NCBI GenBank assembly: GCA_963204835.1
Contig: CAUJHJ010000019.1
Location: 28,348-92,347, forward strand
Length of the DNA stretch: 64,000 nt
Direction: 5' to 3'
Source of the DNA: Pseudomonadota bacterium
Lineage (GTDB): Bacteria; Pseudomonadota; Gammaproteobacteria; Steroidobacterales; Steroidobacteraceae
Shown here: piece after piece, positions 31,027 through 39,735 of the stretch
How the letters are laid out: the number at the start of each line of letters is the position of its first letter
How positions within the stretch are numbered: position 1 is the stretch's first letter
Made by a program: the position numbers and the translations under genes
The notes under the pieces: model-generated
The model's input: only the letters and a program-made list of their open reading frames with translations
Databases searched by the model: none
What the model was told of the DNA's origin: nothing

Positions 31027-33168
31027 ATGACTCGCAGCCAAACGGCGCGCCTGCGCCGCGCAACGATCGCCCTCGCCATCGGAACGGCGGTCACCGCCGC
31101 CGGGGCATTTGCCGCAGCAAAGCTGCGCTATCCGGCCGCTCCCCGTTCCGCGGTGGTCGACGACTACTTCGGCACCAGGGTCGCCGACCCCTACCGCGGC
31201 TTTGAGGCGCTCGGATCGCCGGCCACGAAAAAGTGGGTGAGCGCCGAGAATGCGCTCGCGCAACCCTGGCTCGAGGCGATTCCGCAGCGCGCGTGGGTCA
31301 AGGAGCGGCTGACCAAGCTCTGGAACTACGAACGCTTTGGCGTGCCGAAGAAGGCCGGCGGGCGCTACTTCTACACGCGCAATGACGGCACGCAGAACCA
31401 GAGCGTGCTGTACGTCGCCGATTCGGCGGATTCCGCCGGGCGCGTGCTCTTCGATCCGAATGCTGCGAGCAAGGATGCCACCGTCGCGCTGGCGCGCTTC
31501 GAGCCGAGCCACGACGGCAAGCTGCTCGCCTATTCCCTGTCGGACGGCGGCACCGACTGGGAGATCTGGCGCTTCCGCCGGGTCGACGACGGCACCGACC
31601 TGCCGGATGAGCTGCGGCGCGTGAAGTTATGGCAGATGAGCTGGGACGCTGATGGCTCCGGTGTCTACTACAGCCGCTATCCGGCGCGTGCCGACGGCCA
31701 CGGCGACGACGCGGGACGCCCCGCCATCTACTTCCATCGCCTCGGCGAGCCACAGGAGCGCGACGCGCTCGTCTACGCCGTCACCGACCACCCCACCCGC
31801 GCGCCTTCGGCCGACGTGACCGACGACGGCAAGCTGCTCGTCATCTCGATCTACGAGGACACCCGTCGCGATGGCGTCGTGCTGAAGGACATCTCGCGTC
31901 CCGATGGCCAGGTCACGAAGCTGTTCACCGCGTTCGACGCGAATTACGTCTACCTGGGCAGCGATGCGGCCGCGCTTTACTTCACGACCACGGCGGGCGC
32001 GCCGAACTGGCGCGTGCTCGCGGTCGATCGCGCCGCGCCGGGCGCGGCCAGCGCGCGCACCATCGTGCCGCAGGCGGCGGTGGCGATCGACAGTGCCGAC
32101 ATCGCGGGCGACCGCGTGCTCGTGAGCTACATCGAGAATGCGCGCAATGTGGTGAAGCTGTTTGCGCGCGATGGCAAACCCCTGGGCGAGGTGCCGCTGC
32201 CCGGCAGCGGTTCGGCGGGGAATTTCGAGGCAAAGGGCGACGACAACGAAGTCTTCTTTGCGTTCTCCGACTATCTCGCGCCCACCCGCATCCTGCGCCT
32301 CGATGCGGCGACCAGCGAAGTCAGCGCGTTCCGCACGCCGAAGATCGACGCGGACACATCCCGCTTCGTCACCGACCAGGTGTTCTACACGAGCAAGGAC
32401 GGAACGAGGGTGCCGATGTCCATCACCCATCGTCGCGACATGCCGCGCGACGGCAACCAGCCGGTGCTGCTCTATGGGTACGGCGGCTTCAACATTTCAC
32501 TCACGCCCGTCTTCAGGCCCACGGTGCTCGCCTGGCTCGAAATGGGCGGCGTCTATGCGGAGGCCAACCTGCGTGGGGGCGGCGAGTTCGGCGAGGCCTG
32601 GCACGACGCAGGCACCGTACTGCAAAAGCAGAATGTCTTCGACGACTTCATCGCGGCCGCCGAGTACCTGATCCGCGAGAAGTACACCCAGCCCGCGCGC
32701 CTCGCCATCAACGGGCGCAGCAACGGTGGCCTGCTGGTCGGCGCCGTGATGGTTCAGCGGCCCGAGTTGTTCGGCGCCGCGCTGCCGGGTGTCGGCGTGC
32801 TCGACATGTTGCGCTACCAGCTGGCGAGCGCGAACGCGCGCCAGTGGTCCGGCGACTACGGCCTGAGCGAGAAGGCCGACGAGTTCAAGGCGCTGTACGC
32901 GTATTCACCCGTGCAGAACGTGAAGAAGGGCGTGTGCTACCCGCCCACGCTCGTCACGACCGCCGACCGGGACGACCGCGTGGTGCCCTGGCACAGCTAC
33001 AAGTTCGCGGCGGCCCTGCAGGCGGCGCAGGGCTGCGCCAATCCGGTGCTGATCCGCATCGAGACCCGTGCCGGGCATGGCGCCGGCAAGCCGGTGTGGA
33101 TGCAGATCGAGGATTTCGCGGACCAGTGGGCGTTCGCGGCGAAGGCCCTCGGGATGCCGGCCCCGTGA
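31027..33168 (+). CDS. Prolyl oligopeptidase (S9A), probably secreted
   Basis: The 713-residue product begins with a signal-like segment (TIALAIGTAVTAAGAFAAA) followed by the family start PRSAVVDDYFGTRVADPYRGFE. A seven-bladed propeller fills about residues 110-450. The hydrolase domain has Ser565 in GRSNGG, Asp near residue 650 in DRDDRVVP, and His684 in RAGHGAG. It cuts short peptides after proline. Together with the divergent DPP-IV-type gene it suggests use of proline-rich peptides in the periplasm. Confidence 0.92.
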   Translation: MTRSQTARLRRATIALAIGTAVTAAGAFAAAKLRYPAAPRSAVVDDYFGTRVADPYRGFEALGSPATKKWVSAENALAQPWLEAIPQRAWVKERLTKLWNYERFGVPKKAGGRYFYTRNDGTQNQSVLYVADSADSAGRVLFDPNAASKDATVALARFEPSHDGKLLAYSLSDGGTDWEIWRFRRVDDGTDLPDELRRVKLWQMSWDADGSGVYYSRYPARADGHGDDAGRPAIYFHRLGEPQERDALVYAVTDHPTRAPSADVTDDGKLLVISIYEDTRRDGVVLKDISRPDGQVTKLFTAFDANYVYLGSDAAALYFTTTAGAPNWRVLAVDRAAPGAASARTIVPQAAVAIDSADIAGDRVLVSYIENARNVVKLFARDGKPLGEVPLPGSGSAGNFEAKGDDNEVFFAFSDYLAPTRILRLDAATSEVSAFRTPKIDADTSRFVTDQVFYTSKDGTRVPMSITHRRDMPRDGNQPVLLYGYGGFNISLTPVFRPTVLAWLEMGGVYAEANLRGGGEFGEAWHDAGTVLQKQNVFDDFIAAAEYLIREKYTQPARLAINGRSNGGLLVGAVMVQRPELFGAALPGVGVLDMLRYQLASANARQWSGDYGLSEKADEFKALYAYSPVQNVKKGVCYPPTLVTTADRDDRVVPWHSYKFAAALQAAQGCANPVLIRIETRAGHGAGKPVWMQIEDFADQWAFAAKALGMPAP

Positions 33169-33172
33169 AGCG

Positions 33173-33333
33173 ATGCAGCGCTACGTCGACGTCGTCGACC
33201 TGGACGGCGACCCTTTCGTGTCCTCGGTCTCGAGGGCTTGCTGCTCATCAAGCAGGGCCCGCGCCCCAAGGATCCGATGGATGCCGCGGTGCTGGCGAGC
33301 GCCATCGAGGCGTTGAAGAAATCAGGCGGCTGA
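33173..33333 (+). pseudogene. Frameshifted remnant of a small gene
   Basis: From ATG 33173 the frame reads MQRYVDVVDLDGDPF. A one-base deletion in the run at about 33218 then puts the rest in another frame, which continues RVLGLEGLLLIKQGPRPKDP and [18 protein letters not shown] to a stop at 33331. Joined, the two halves make a continuous protein-like sequence of about 54 residues. The LEGLLLxKQ...KD pattern resembles the C-terminal end of nucleotidyltransferase-like proteins, but that is a guess. The 3' end overlaps yacG on the other strand by 12 bases. A sequencing error is possible. Confidence 0.55.
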
Positions 33334-33522
33334 ATCGGGGTCGCGGCGGCCGGCAGGCGAGGGGCCTTCCGGGGAATCGACCGGTTCGCCGGGAATCGCG
33401 TGTTCCTCGGAAAGCCAGGCACCGAGGTCGATGAGGCGGCAGCGCTGGCTGCAGAACGGCCGGTACGGCGACGCCTCCGACCACGCGATCTCGCGCTTGC
33501 AGGTGGGGCAGGGGACCTTCAA
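33322..33522 (-). CDS. yacG: Zinc-binding DNA gyrase inhibitor YacG
   Basis: The 66-residue protein has the YacG zinc finger C-x2-C-x15-C-x3-C in [11 protein letters not shown] to FCSQRC, followed by the family's IDLGAWL and an acidic, Pro-rich tail. E. coli YacG binds GyrB and inhibits DNA gyrase. The start is TTG 33522, which overlaps the zapD stop as TTGA, so it is probably translated by coupling. Its usual neighbour mutT is 6.3 kb away here. Confidence 0.9.
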   Translation of the reverse strand: MKVPCPTCKREIAWSEASPYRPFCSQRCRLIDLGAWLSEEHAIPGEPVDSPEGPSPAGRRDPDSAA

Positions 33523-34325
33523 CCGCAGCAGCTCAGGGTGAAAGGCACGTCCGCGCTGGCCTGCGTGGGGCGCGCGCCGAGGCCGTTCCAGCTGAGGAAG
33601 CGCACGCTCGAACGATAGTGGCTGCCGCTGATTTCGGGATAGAGCCCGAGCGATTGCGGCACGCCGATTCGCAACAGCTGCACCGGCGAATCGCGATCGA
33701 AGGTGATGTGGAAGGTCCCGCCCTTGGCCACTTCGTTGCGCGGCCGGCCATTCTGCCGGGTGAGCCACAGCAACTCGGCGATCGAGTCGCACAGCGGCCT
33801 CAGGAGCGCGAGCCATTCGTTGAAGGCCTGCGTGCGCACCTGCGCGGGCTGCTGCAACCAGTAGAAATAGTCGGGCAGGTCGAACTCGCAGGTGCCGCCC
33901 GGGATGGCGCTGCGGTGCTTCACCGCCGCGAGGAACTCGGACTCCTTGATCGGCTGCAGGTAGGCCGAGCCCGCCGCGAGCAGCTCGGTGCGCAGACGCA
34001 TCAGGTTCGTCATCACGGAGCGTAGCCGCGAGCCGTCCACATTCGGCTTCGCCTGGAATTCGTTCAATTGGGTGAGGTGGCGCTCGAGTTCCTTGAGCGC
34101 ATCCGCACGGGCATCGCCTCGGCCGGTGATCGCGAGGATGTCGATCAGGCTCGCGATCGCGGCGCGGCTGCCCCACTCACTGGCGCGCTCGTTGTGGTAG
34201 GAGGCCTGCCCGTAGAGGAAGTCGATGCGCAGGAAAGTGCGCATGCGCTCGTTGAGCGGCTGCTCGAACACGAGTTCGGCCTCTTCGGCCACGGGGGCAT
34301 CCGCCTGCGCCAGTTCTTCGGACAT
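33519..34325 (-). CDS. zapD: Cell division protein ZapD, FtsZ bundling factor
   Basis: ZapD bundles FtsZ filaments by binding the FtsZ C-terminal peptide. The 268-residue product shows the family sequence [18 protein letters not shown] near residue 20, [20 protein letters not shown] helices, and the beta-rich C-terminal half ending near PFTLSCCG. The protein is cytoplasmic. It lies four bases after coaE and overlaps yacG, forming the conserved coaE-zapD-yacG unit. Confidence 0.93.
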   Translation of the reverse strand: MSEELAQADAPVAEEAELVFEQPLNERMRTFLRIDFLYGQASYHNERASEWGSRAAIASLIDILAITGRGDARADALKELERHLTQLNEFQAKPNVDGSRLRSVMTNLMRLRTELLAAGSAYLQPIKESEFLAAVKHRSAIPGGTCEFDLPDYFYWLQQPAQVRTQAFNEWLALLRPLCDSIAELLWLTRQNGRPRNEVAKGGTFHITFDRDSPVQLLRIGVPQSLGLYPEISGSHYRSSVRFLSWNGLGARPTQASADVPFTLSCCG

Positions 34326-34329
34326 CCGC

Positions 34330-34968
34330 CTATTGTGCGCGACGGCCTCCGCTCTCGTAAACGCCCGCGGCGGCCAGGTAGGCCGCGTGCAGGCGCTCGA
34401 CCTGTGCCGCGAGCGCCCCGAGGTCGCCCTCGTTCGTGATGAGGTCGTCGGCGGCCGCGCAACGCGCGGCGCGATCGGCCTGCGCCGCGAGCAGGGCGCG
34501 TGCCTCCGCCAGGGTCGATCCGTCGCGGGCCTGCAGGCGGCGGACCTGGGTGGCCTCGTCCGCGTCGACGACCAGCACCCGGTCAACATGCGAGCGCGAA
34601 CCGCCTTCGACCAGCAGCGGGATGGCGAGGATCTGGTAGGGCCCGCCGGCCCTGGCCGAGCGCGCCTCCATTTCGGCGCGGATCGCCGGATGGGTCAGTG
34701 CCTCAAGCTTGCGCCGCGCGGCCGTGGCTTCGGCCGAGTCGCCGAATACCCGGGAGCGCAGGGCGCGGCGGTCGAGCGAGCCGTCAGGAGCCATGACCGC
34801 ATCACCGAACTCGGCACGGATCTTCGCCAGGAGCCCGGTACCGGGGGCGACCACGTCGCGCGCGATCTGGTCGGTGTCGATGACCGGCACGCCGAGCGCC
34901 GCGAAGAGACTGGCGACGGTGCTCTTGCCGCTCGCGATGCCGCCGGTGAGGCCGACGCGGTAGGTCAT
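34330..34968 (-). CDS. coaE: Dephospho-CoA kinase CoaE
   Basis: CoaE phosphorylates the ribose 3'-OH of dephospho-CoA in the last step of coenzyme A synthesis. The 212-residue product has the P-loop GLTGGIASGKSTV, DTDQIARDVVAPG near residue 33, and LLVEGGSR and VDRVLVVDAD in the middle. ATG 34968 overlaps the pilD stop by four bases. The tail adds about ten residues beyond typical length. Confidence 0.94.
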   Translation of the reverse strand: MTYRVGLTGGIASGKSTVASLFAALGVPVIDTDQIARDVVAPGTGLLAKIRAEFGDAVMAPDGSLDRRALRSRVFGDSAEATAARRKLEALTHPAIRAEMEARSARAGGPYQILAIPLLVEGGSRSHVDRVLVVDADEATQVRRLQARDGSTLAEARALLAAQADRAARCAAADDLITNEGDLGALAAQVERLHAAYLAAAGVYESGGRRAQ

Positions 34969-35795
34969 GAAGCAAACATGCCGAGGTAGCCGGTGACGAT
35001 ATCGCCCCCCCAGACCAACGCGATCCAGCCCGCAGCGGCGAGGAACGGGCCGAACGGAATCGGGATATTGCGATCGCGCCCGCGCAGCACGATCAGGGCG
35101 ATGCCGGTCACCGCACCGACCATGGCCGAGAGCAGGATGATCGGCAGCAGCATCTGCCAGCCGAGCCAGGCGCCGAGCGCGGCGAGCAGCTTGAAGTCGC
35201 CGTAACCCATGCCCTCCTTGCCCGTCGCGAGCCTGAAAAGGTGATAGACGGACCAGAGGGAAAGATAGCCCGCGAGTGCGCCGATGATGGCCGCCCGCGG
35301 CTCGACCGCGGTGTAGCCGAGGACGCTGGCCGCGAGCCCGAGCCATAGCAACGGCAGCGTCAGCGCATCGGGCAGCAGTTGCGTGTCGAAGTCGATGAAG
35401 GTCAGCGCGACGAGGAACCAGGTGAGCACGAGCGCCGCGCCCATCTGCGCCGTGTAGCCGAACTTCCAGGCCACCGTCGCCGACAGGATGGCGGTCAGCA
35501 GCTCGACGAAAGGGTAGCGGGCGCTGATCGGGGCGGCGCAGCCCGCGCACTTGCCCCGCAACACGAGCCAGCTGAGCACCGGCACATTGTGGACCGCCCT
35601 GATGGGTGCCTTGCACGCGGGGCAGGCCGAACGCGGCACCAGCAGGTTGAAGCGCGGCGCCGCGGGCGTCTCGCGTCCCGCGAGTTCGTCGCACTGACGC
35701 CGCCACTGCCGGTCGAGGATGATCGGCGTGCGATGTATGACCACGTTCAGGAAGCTGCCGATGAGCAGCCCGAGAACGAACAGGGCTGCGATCAC
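34965..35795 (-). CDS. pilD: Prepilin peptidase and N-methyltransferase PilD
   Basis: PilD removes the leader from type IV prepilins and methylates the new N-terminus. The 276-residue membrane protein has the cytoplasmic four-cysteine zinc motif (CPACK and CAGC, about 30 residues apart) needed for the methylation domain, then seven to eight membrane segments with the catalytic aspartates in DFDTQLLPD and GMGYGDFK. The start is GTG 35795, overlapping the pilC stop as GTGA. It will process PilA encoded nearby. Confidence 0.95.
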   Translation of the reverse strand: MIAALFVLGLLIGSFLNVVIHRTPIILDRQWRRQCDELAGRETPAAPRFNLLVPRSACPACKAPIRAVHNVPVLSWLVLRGKCAGCAAPISARYPFVELLTAILSATVAWKFGYTAQMGAALVLTWFLVALTFIDFDTQLLPDALTLPLLWLGLAASVLGYTAVEPRAAIIGALAGYLSLWSVYHLFRLATGKEGMGYGDFKLLAALGAWLGWQMLLPIILLSAMVGAVTGIALIVLRGRDRNIPIPFGPFLAAAGWIALVWGGDIVTGYLGMFAS

Positions 35796-37030
35796 ACGAC
35801 CGCGCCGAGCTTGAAGATCGGCAGGTACATCGCGATCACGAGGCCGCCGACCAGTACGCCGAGGATCGCCATGATCAGCGGCTCGAGCAGGCTCGACATG
35901 CTGTCGACCGCGTTGTCGACCTCCGCCTCATAGAACTCGGCGACCTTGGCCGACATCTGGTCGAGTGCGCCCGCTTCCTCGCCGACCGCGACCATCTGGA
36001 TCACCATGTTCGGGAAGAGCTGCGTGTTCTCCATCGCGCGCTGCAGGCGCTGGCCGGTCGCGACTTCGTCGCGCATCTTCATCACGGCATTCTCGTAGAC
36101 GATGTTGCCGGTGGCGCCCGCCACCGACTCGAGCGCCTCGACGAGCGGCACGCCGGCCGCGAACATCGTCGACAGCGTTCGCGCATAGCGCGCGATCGCC
36201 GACTTCACGAGGATCGGGCCGATGATCGGCAGCTTGAGCGAGATACGGTCGAGCGGTTCGCGCCTCATGCGCGAGCGCTTCTTGAAGTAGATGAACGCAT
36301 ATGCCGCGGCGCCGATGACCACGGCGATGAAGATCCCGTTGTTCTGCACGAACTTCGACAGGTTGATCACCATCTGCGTGAAGGCCGGCAGCTCCGCGCC
36401 AAAGCCCTTGAACAGGCTCTCGAACTGCGGGATCACGAAGATCAGCAGGATCAGCGTGACCACCACCGCCACCACCATGACGGCCGCCGGGTAAAAGAGG
36501 GCCTTCTTGACCTTTTTCTTGATCGCCTCGGTCTTCTCCTTGTAGGTGGCGATCTTGTCGAGCAGGGTCTCGAGCGCGCCCGCCTGCTCGCCCGCCTCGA
36601 CCAGGTTCACGTAGAGGTCGTCGAAGTAGAGCGGCTGCTTGGCGAGCGCCTCGTGCAGCGAAGTGCCGCCCTCGATGTCCTGCTTGATGTCGAGGATCAG
36701 CTTCTGCACCGAGGGCTTCTCGTGGCCGTTGCCGACGATCTCGAAGGCCTGCACGAGCGGAATGCCGGACGCCAGCATCGTCGCGAGCTGGCGGCTGAAG
36801 ACCGCGATGTCCTCGGGCTTGACCTTGCCGCTCGCCTTGAAGGCCTGCGACTGCTTCTTGACCTTCGATGGGGCAATGCCCTGGCGGCGCAGCTCCGCGC
36901 GCAACGCAGCCTCATCCGGCGCGAGGCTCTTGCCCTTGACGCGGTTGCCGCGCTTGTCCATGCCTTCCCACGCAAACGGGATGTCCCGCTTGATCGTGCG
37001 GACGGATGCGGTTGCGGACACATTGGCCAT
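35792..37030 (-). CDS. pilC: Type IV pilus inner membrane platform protein PilC
   Basis: PilC is the polytopic platform with which the PilB motor works. The 412-residue product has two GspF/PilC cytoplasmic repeats (about 70-195 and 275-400), each with a VEAGEQAGALE / VAVGEEAGALD type motif, and three membrane segments near residues 175, 225 and 385. It follows pilB with a 17-base gap and overlaps pilD. Confidence 0.95.
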   Translation of the reverse strand: MANVSATASVRTIKRDIPFAWEGMDKRGNRVKGKSLAPDEAALRAELRRQGIAPSKVKKQSQAFKASGKVKPEDIAVFSRQLATMLASGIPLVQAFEIVGNGHEKPSVQKLILDIKQDIEGGTSLHEALAKQPLYFDDLYVNLVEAGEQAGALETLLDKIATYKEKTEAIKKKVKKALFYPAAVMVVAVVVTLILLIFVIPQFESLFKGFGAELPAFTQMVINLSKFVQNNGIFIAVVIGAAAYAFIYFKKRSRMRREPLDRISLKLPIIGPILVKSAIARYARTLSTMFAAGVPLVEALESVAGATGNIVYENAVMKMRDEVATGQRLQRAMENTQLFPNMVIQMVAVGEEAGALDQMSAKVAEFYEAEVDNAVDSMSSLLEPLIMAILGVLVGGLVIAMYLPIFKLGAVV

Positions 37031-37047
37031 GCGGAATCTCCGTCAGC

Positions 37048-38790
37048 TCACTCGATCGTGACGCTGTTGATCTCTTCGAGGCTCGTCATGCCCTGCTTGA
37101 CCTTCTCGAGGCCCGAGCGGCGCAGGTCCCAGACGCCCATCTTCTTCGCGGCGTCACCGATCTGGATGGCGTTGCCGCCTTCCATGATGATGCGGCCGAT
37201 GTCTTCGGTAACGGGCAGCACCTGGTAGATGCCGACGCGGCCCTTGTAGCCGTCGGTGCAAGCCTGGCAGCCCTTGGGGCCGTAGATCTTGATGCCCGCC
37301 GCGACGTCTTCCTTCGAGAAACCTTCCTTGAGGAGGGCCTCGGCGGGCACGTCGACGAGGTGCTTGCACTGGGTGCACAGGCGGCGCGCGAGGCGCTGCG
37401 CGATGATCAGGCTGCATGAAGTCGCGATCGCGTACGGCTTCACGCCCATGTCGATCAGGCGGGTAAGCGTCTGCGGCGCGTCGTTCGTGTGCAGGGTGGA
37501 CAGCACGAGGTGGCCGGTCTGCGCCGCCTTGATCGCGATTTCCGCGGTTTCGAGGTCGCGGATTTCGCCGACCATCACCACGTCCGGGTCCTGGCGCAGG
37601 AAGGCGCGCAGCGCGGAAGCGAAGGTGAGGCCCACCTTGGCATTCACGTTGACCTGGTTGACGCCGGGCAGGTTGATTTCCGCCGGGTCCTCCGCGGTCG
37701 AGATATTCGTGTCCTCGCGATTGAGGATATTGAGGCCGGTATAGAGCGACACGGTCTTGCCGCTGCCGGTGGGGCCGGTCACGAGGATCATGCCCTGCGG
37801 CTTCGCGAGGTTCTGGAGGTAGAGATCCTTCTGCTGCGGCTCGTAGCCGAGCGCGTCGATGCCCAGCATCGCCTGCGAGGGGTCGAGGATACGCGTGACG
37901 ATTTTCTCGCCGTGCAGTGTGGGGCAGGTGCTCACGCGGAAGTCGATCGCGCGAGTCTTCGACAGCTTCATCTTGATGCGGCCGTCCTGCGGCACCCGGC
38001 GTTCGGCGATGTCGAGGCGCGCCATGACCTTGATGCGCGCGCAGATCTTCTGCGCGAGCTGCACGGGCGGCTGGGCCACTTCCTTCAGGATGCCGTCCAT
38101 TCGGTAGCGGACGCGATAGGTTTTCTCGTACGGCTCGAAGTGGATGTCCGAGGCGCCACGGCGGATCGCATCGAGCATCACCTTGTTGACGAACTTGACG
38201 ATAGGCGCGTCGTCGACATCGTCGCGAGTGATGCCTTCGCCGGCGTCTTCGTCCCCGCCGGTGACCTCGAGTCCCTCGAGGTCGACGCCTTCCTCGTCCG
38301 TGAGGTTCGGCATCTGCGTGTCGACCTGCTCGAGCGCCTTGTCGACGGCGCGCTGCAGCTTGTCGTCCTCGACGACGATCGCGTCGATGCCGAGCCCGGT
38401 CGCGAACTTGATCTCGTCGATCGCATGCAGGTTGGTCGGGTCGGCGACCGCGAGGAACAGGCGCTTGCCGCGGCGAAAGAGCGGCAGTACGCGATGCTTG
38501 ACGAGCAGTTTGTCGCTGACGAGCCGCACCAGGTCGAGGTCGACGGCGAGGCTGTCGAGGTCGAGGAGTGGCACGCCGAACTCGTTCGATGCCGCCACCG
38601 CGATATCGCGGGCCCGCGCCGCGCCCATGCCGACCAGCTGGGTGACGACGCCGCCCTTGCGGTCGCGCGCATTCTGCAGGGCGCTCTGCATCGTCGACTC
38701 GTCGACGAGCCCGTCCTGCACGAGCCGCTGGGGCAGCCCGCCGAGGGCGGAGCGCGAGCCTCCGATGGCAAGAGAAGCGTTATCGTTCAT
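37048..38790 (-). CDS. pilB: Type IV pilus extension ATPase PilB
   Basis: PilB powers pilus assembly. The 580-residue protein has an N-terminal MshEN-type domain (about residues 20-170), then the ATPase core with Walker A GPTGSGKT, Asp box, Walker B DPDVVMVGEIRD and the His box TGHLVLSTLHTND. A four-cysteine zinc element (CTQCK and CQAC) is present near the end. ATG 38790 begins MNDNASLAI. A plausible sigma70 promoter lies about 30-65 bases upstream, so pilBCD can be transcribed apart from pilA. Confidence 0.96.
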   Translation of the reverse strand: MNDNASLAIGGSRSALGGLPQRLVQDGLVDESTMQSALQNARDRKGGVVTQLVGMGAARARDIAVAASNEFGVPLLDLDSLAVDLDLVRLVSDKLLVKHRVLPLFRRGKRLFLAVADPTNLHAIDEIKFATGLGIDAIVVEDDKLQRAVDKALEQVDTQMPNLTDEEGVDLEGLEVTGGDEDAGEGITRDDVDDAPIVKFVNKVMLDAIRRGASDIHFEPYEKTYRVRYRMDGILKEVAQPPVQLAQKICARIKVMARLDIAERRVPQDGRIKMKLSKTRAIDFRVSTCPTLHGEKIVTRILDPSQAMLGIDALGYEPQQKDLYLQNLAKPQGMILVTGPTGSGKTVSLYTGLNILNREDTNISTAEDPAEINLPGVNQVNVNAKVGLTFASALRAFLRQDPDVVMVGEIRDLETAEIAIKAAQTGHLVLSTLHTNDAPQTLTRLIDMGVKPYAIATSCSLIIAQRLARRLCTQCKHLVDVPAEALLKEGFSKEDVAAGIKIYGPKGCQACTDGYKGRVGIYQVLPVTEDIGRIIMEGGNAIQIGDAAKKMGVWDLRRSGLEKVKQGMTSLEEINSVTIE

Positions 38791-38828
38791 GCACTTGCAG
38801 CAAGCAGGGCGCGACCCCGGTGACCGAT

Positions 38829-38856
38829 AGTGTACCGGAGGGTGCCCCCCGGGCAA
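38829..38856 (-). promoter_or_regulatory. Candidate sigma70 promoter for pilB
   Basis: On the minus strand, TTGCCC (38856-38851) and TACACT (38834-38829) are separated by 16 bases. The predicted start is about 30 bases before the pilB ATG. A perfect TTGACA at 38863-38858 overlaps but has no -10 at the right distance. It lies after the pilA terminator, consistent with a separate pilB unit. Confidence 0.45.
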
Positions 38857-38915
38857 TTGTCAAATCCTGGGTGATGGTCGCACAGCGGGACCGGGGTCTG
38901 CGTGATTCGGCTCCC

Positions 38916-38946
38916 AAAAAAAGAAGCCCCTCCGGAGAGGGGCTTC
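38916..38946 (-). terminator. Intrinsic terminator of pilA
   Basis: A perfect 10-base-pair stem, GAAGCCCCTC (38923-38932) with GAGGGGCTTC (38937-38946), closes a CGGA tetraloop. On the minus strand it is followed by seven T residues (38922-38916). It starts 24 bases after the pilA stop, and should give abundant monocistronic pilin mRNA. Confidence 0.95.
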
Positions 38947-38970
38947 CCATCGAGGTCCCGAAGGATCCGA

Positions 38971-39456
38971 TCAGGTGCGGCAGGTCGCCGGCAGGTACTT
39001 GTCGAGCACCGTCGTGCCGTTGGCCGTCGAGCCGCCCGAAGTCGGATCAGCACCGACTTCCGTGCGGCGGCCGCAATTCCAGATCACGTCGCCGTTCGCG
39101 CTGACCGTCGGGCGAAGGTCGAGCTGGTTCTGGCCGGCTGCCAATGCGTCCGCATTCGCCTGGTTGCCATAAGTGATCTGAATGGTGCCGGTATCCACGA
39201 CCACGCCCGTCACGTACTTGCCGGACTTGACGGCGGTGATGCCGAGCGCGGCATTGTCGGCAGGCCAGCTGCCCGTGTTCGCAAACGTCTCGGCCACTGC
39301 CGCCTTCATGTCACTCGCCAGATTCAGGCCTTCCGTCACCTGGGCGCGAACGGTGTAGTCCTGATACGCCGGGATCGCGATCGCGGCGAGGATGCCGATG
39401 ATCGCGACGACGATCATCAGTTCGATGAGGGTGAAACCCTTCTGCATGGTCTTCAT
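38971..39456 (-). CDS. pilA: Type IV major pilin PilA
   Basis: The 161-residue prepilin has a class IVa leader cut by PilD between Gly7 and Phe8 (MQKG / FTLIELM), with the conserved Glu at mature position 5. The hydrophobic N-terminal helix [17 protein letters not shown] follows. Two cysteines near the C-terminus (in IWNCGRR and PATCRT) should form the disulfide loop. The ribosome binding site AAGGAG is eight bases before ATG 39456. The gene is flanked by a sigma54 promoter and a strong terminator. Confidence 0.95.
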   Translation of the reverse strand: MKTMQKGFTLIELMIVVAIIGILAAIAIPAYQDYTVRAQVTEGLNLASDMKAAVAETFANTGSWPADNAALGITAVKSGKYVTGVVVDTGTIQITYGNQANADALAAGQNQLDLRPTVSANGDVIWNCGRRTEVGADPTSGGSTANGTTVLDKYLPATCRT

Positions 39457-39535
39457 TGACAAAGCTCCTTGAGGACGAAGATTTCGGGTCGATACCAAAG
39501 TTCGCGGCGTGTTCCGCCTGCAGGGGGATCATGAA

Positions 39536-39550
39536 GCAACGCCCGTGCCA
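39536..39550 (-). promoter_or_regulatory. Sigma54 promoter of pilA
   Basis: The minus strand reads TGGCAC-GGGCG-TTGC, matching the -24/-12 consensus with TGGCACG and TTGCT separated correctly. Predicted transcription start is near 39524, leaving a leader of about 68 bases. The adjacent pilR and pilS genes encode the expected sigma54 activator and sensor. Confidence 0.92.
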
Positions 39551-39665
39551 GCAATGTGATGCGGTTCCAAGTTGCTGATGCATCGGGGGTTCGTGCTTGC
39601 CTGGCCCACTTATGTTTCGTGAGCCATGTCACCCGGATGCGACGCAGACGCGCGCTTCGTGTCAC

Positions 39666-39688
39666 AAGCTGACGCTGTGCGTCAGCTT
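39666..39688. repeat. Perfect 9-base inverted repeat upstream of the pilA promoter
   Basis: AAGCTGACG and CGTCAGCTT flank a five-base centre CTGTG. The site lies about 115 bases upstream of the -24 element, a distance typical of enhancers bound by sigma54 activators such as PilR. It could also be a transcription stop for a transcript entering from either side, but no T-run follows. Confidence 0.6.
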
Positions 39689-39735
39689 GCTGCCCGAATT
39701 CCTGGTGGGTGCCCACGCCGCTGTCGCGATCCCCA

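Noticed and set aside
38858..38863. Perfect TTGACA upstream of pilB as the main -35 box
   Set aside because: The only -10-like sequence, TACACT, is 23 bases away; the overlapping TTGCCC with 16-base spacing fits better.
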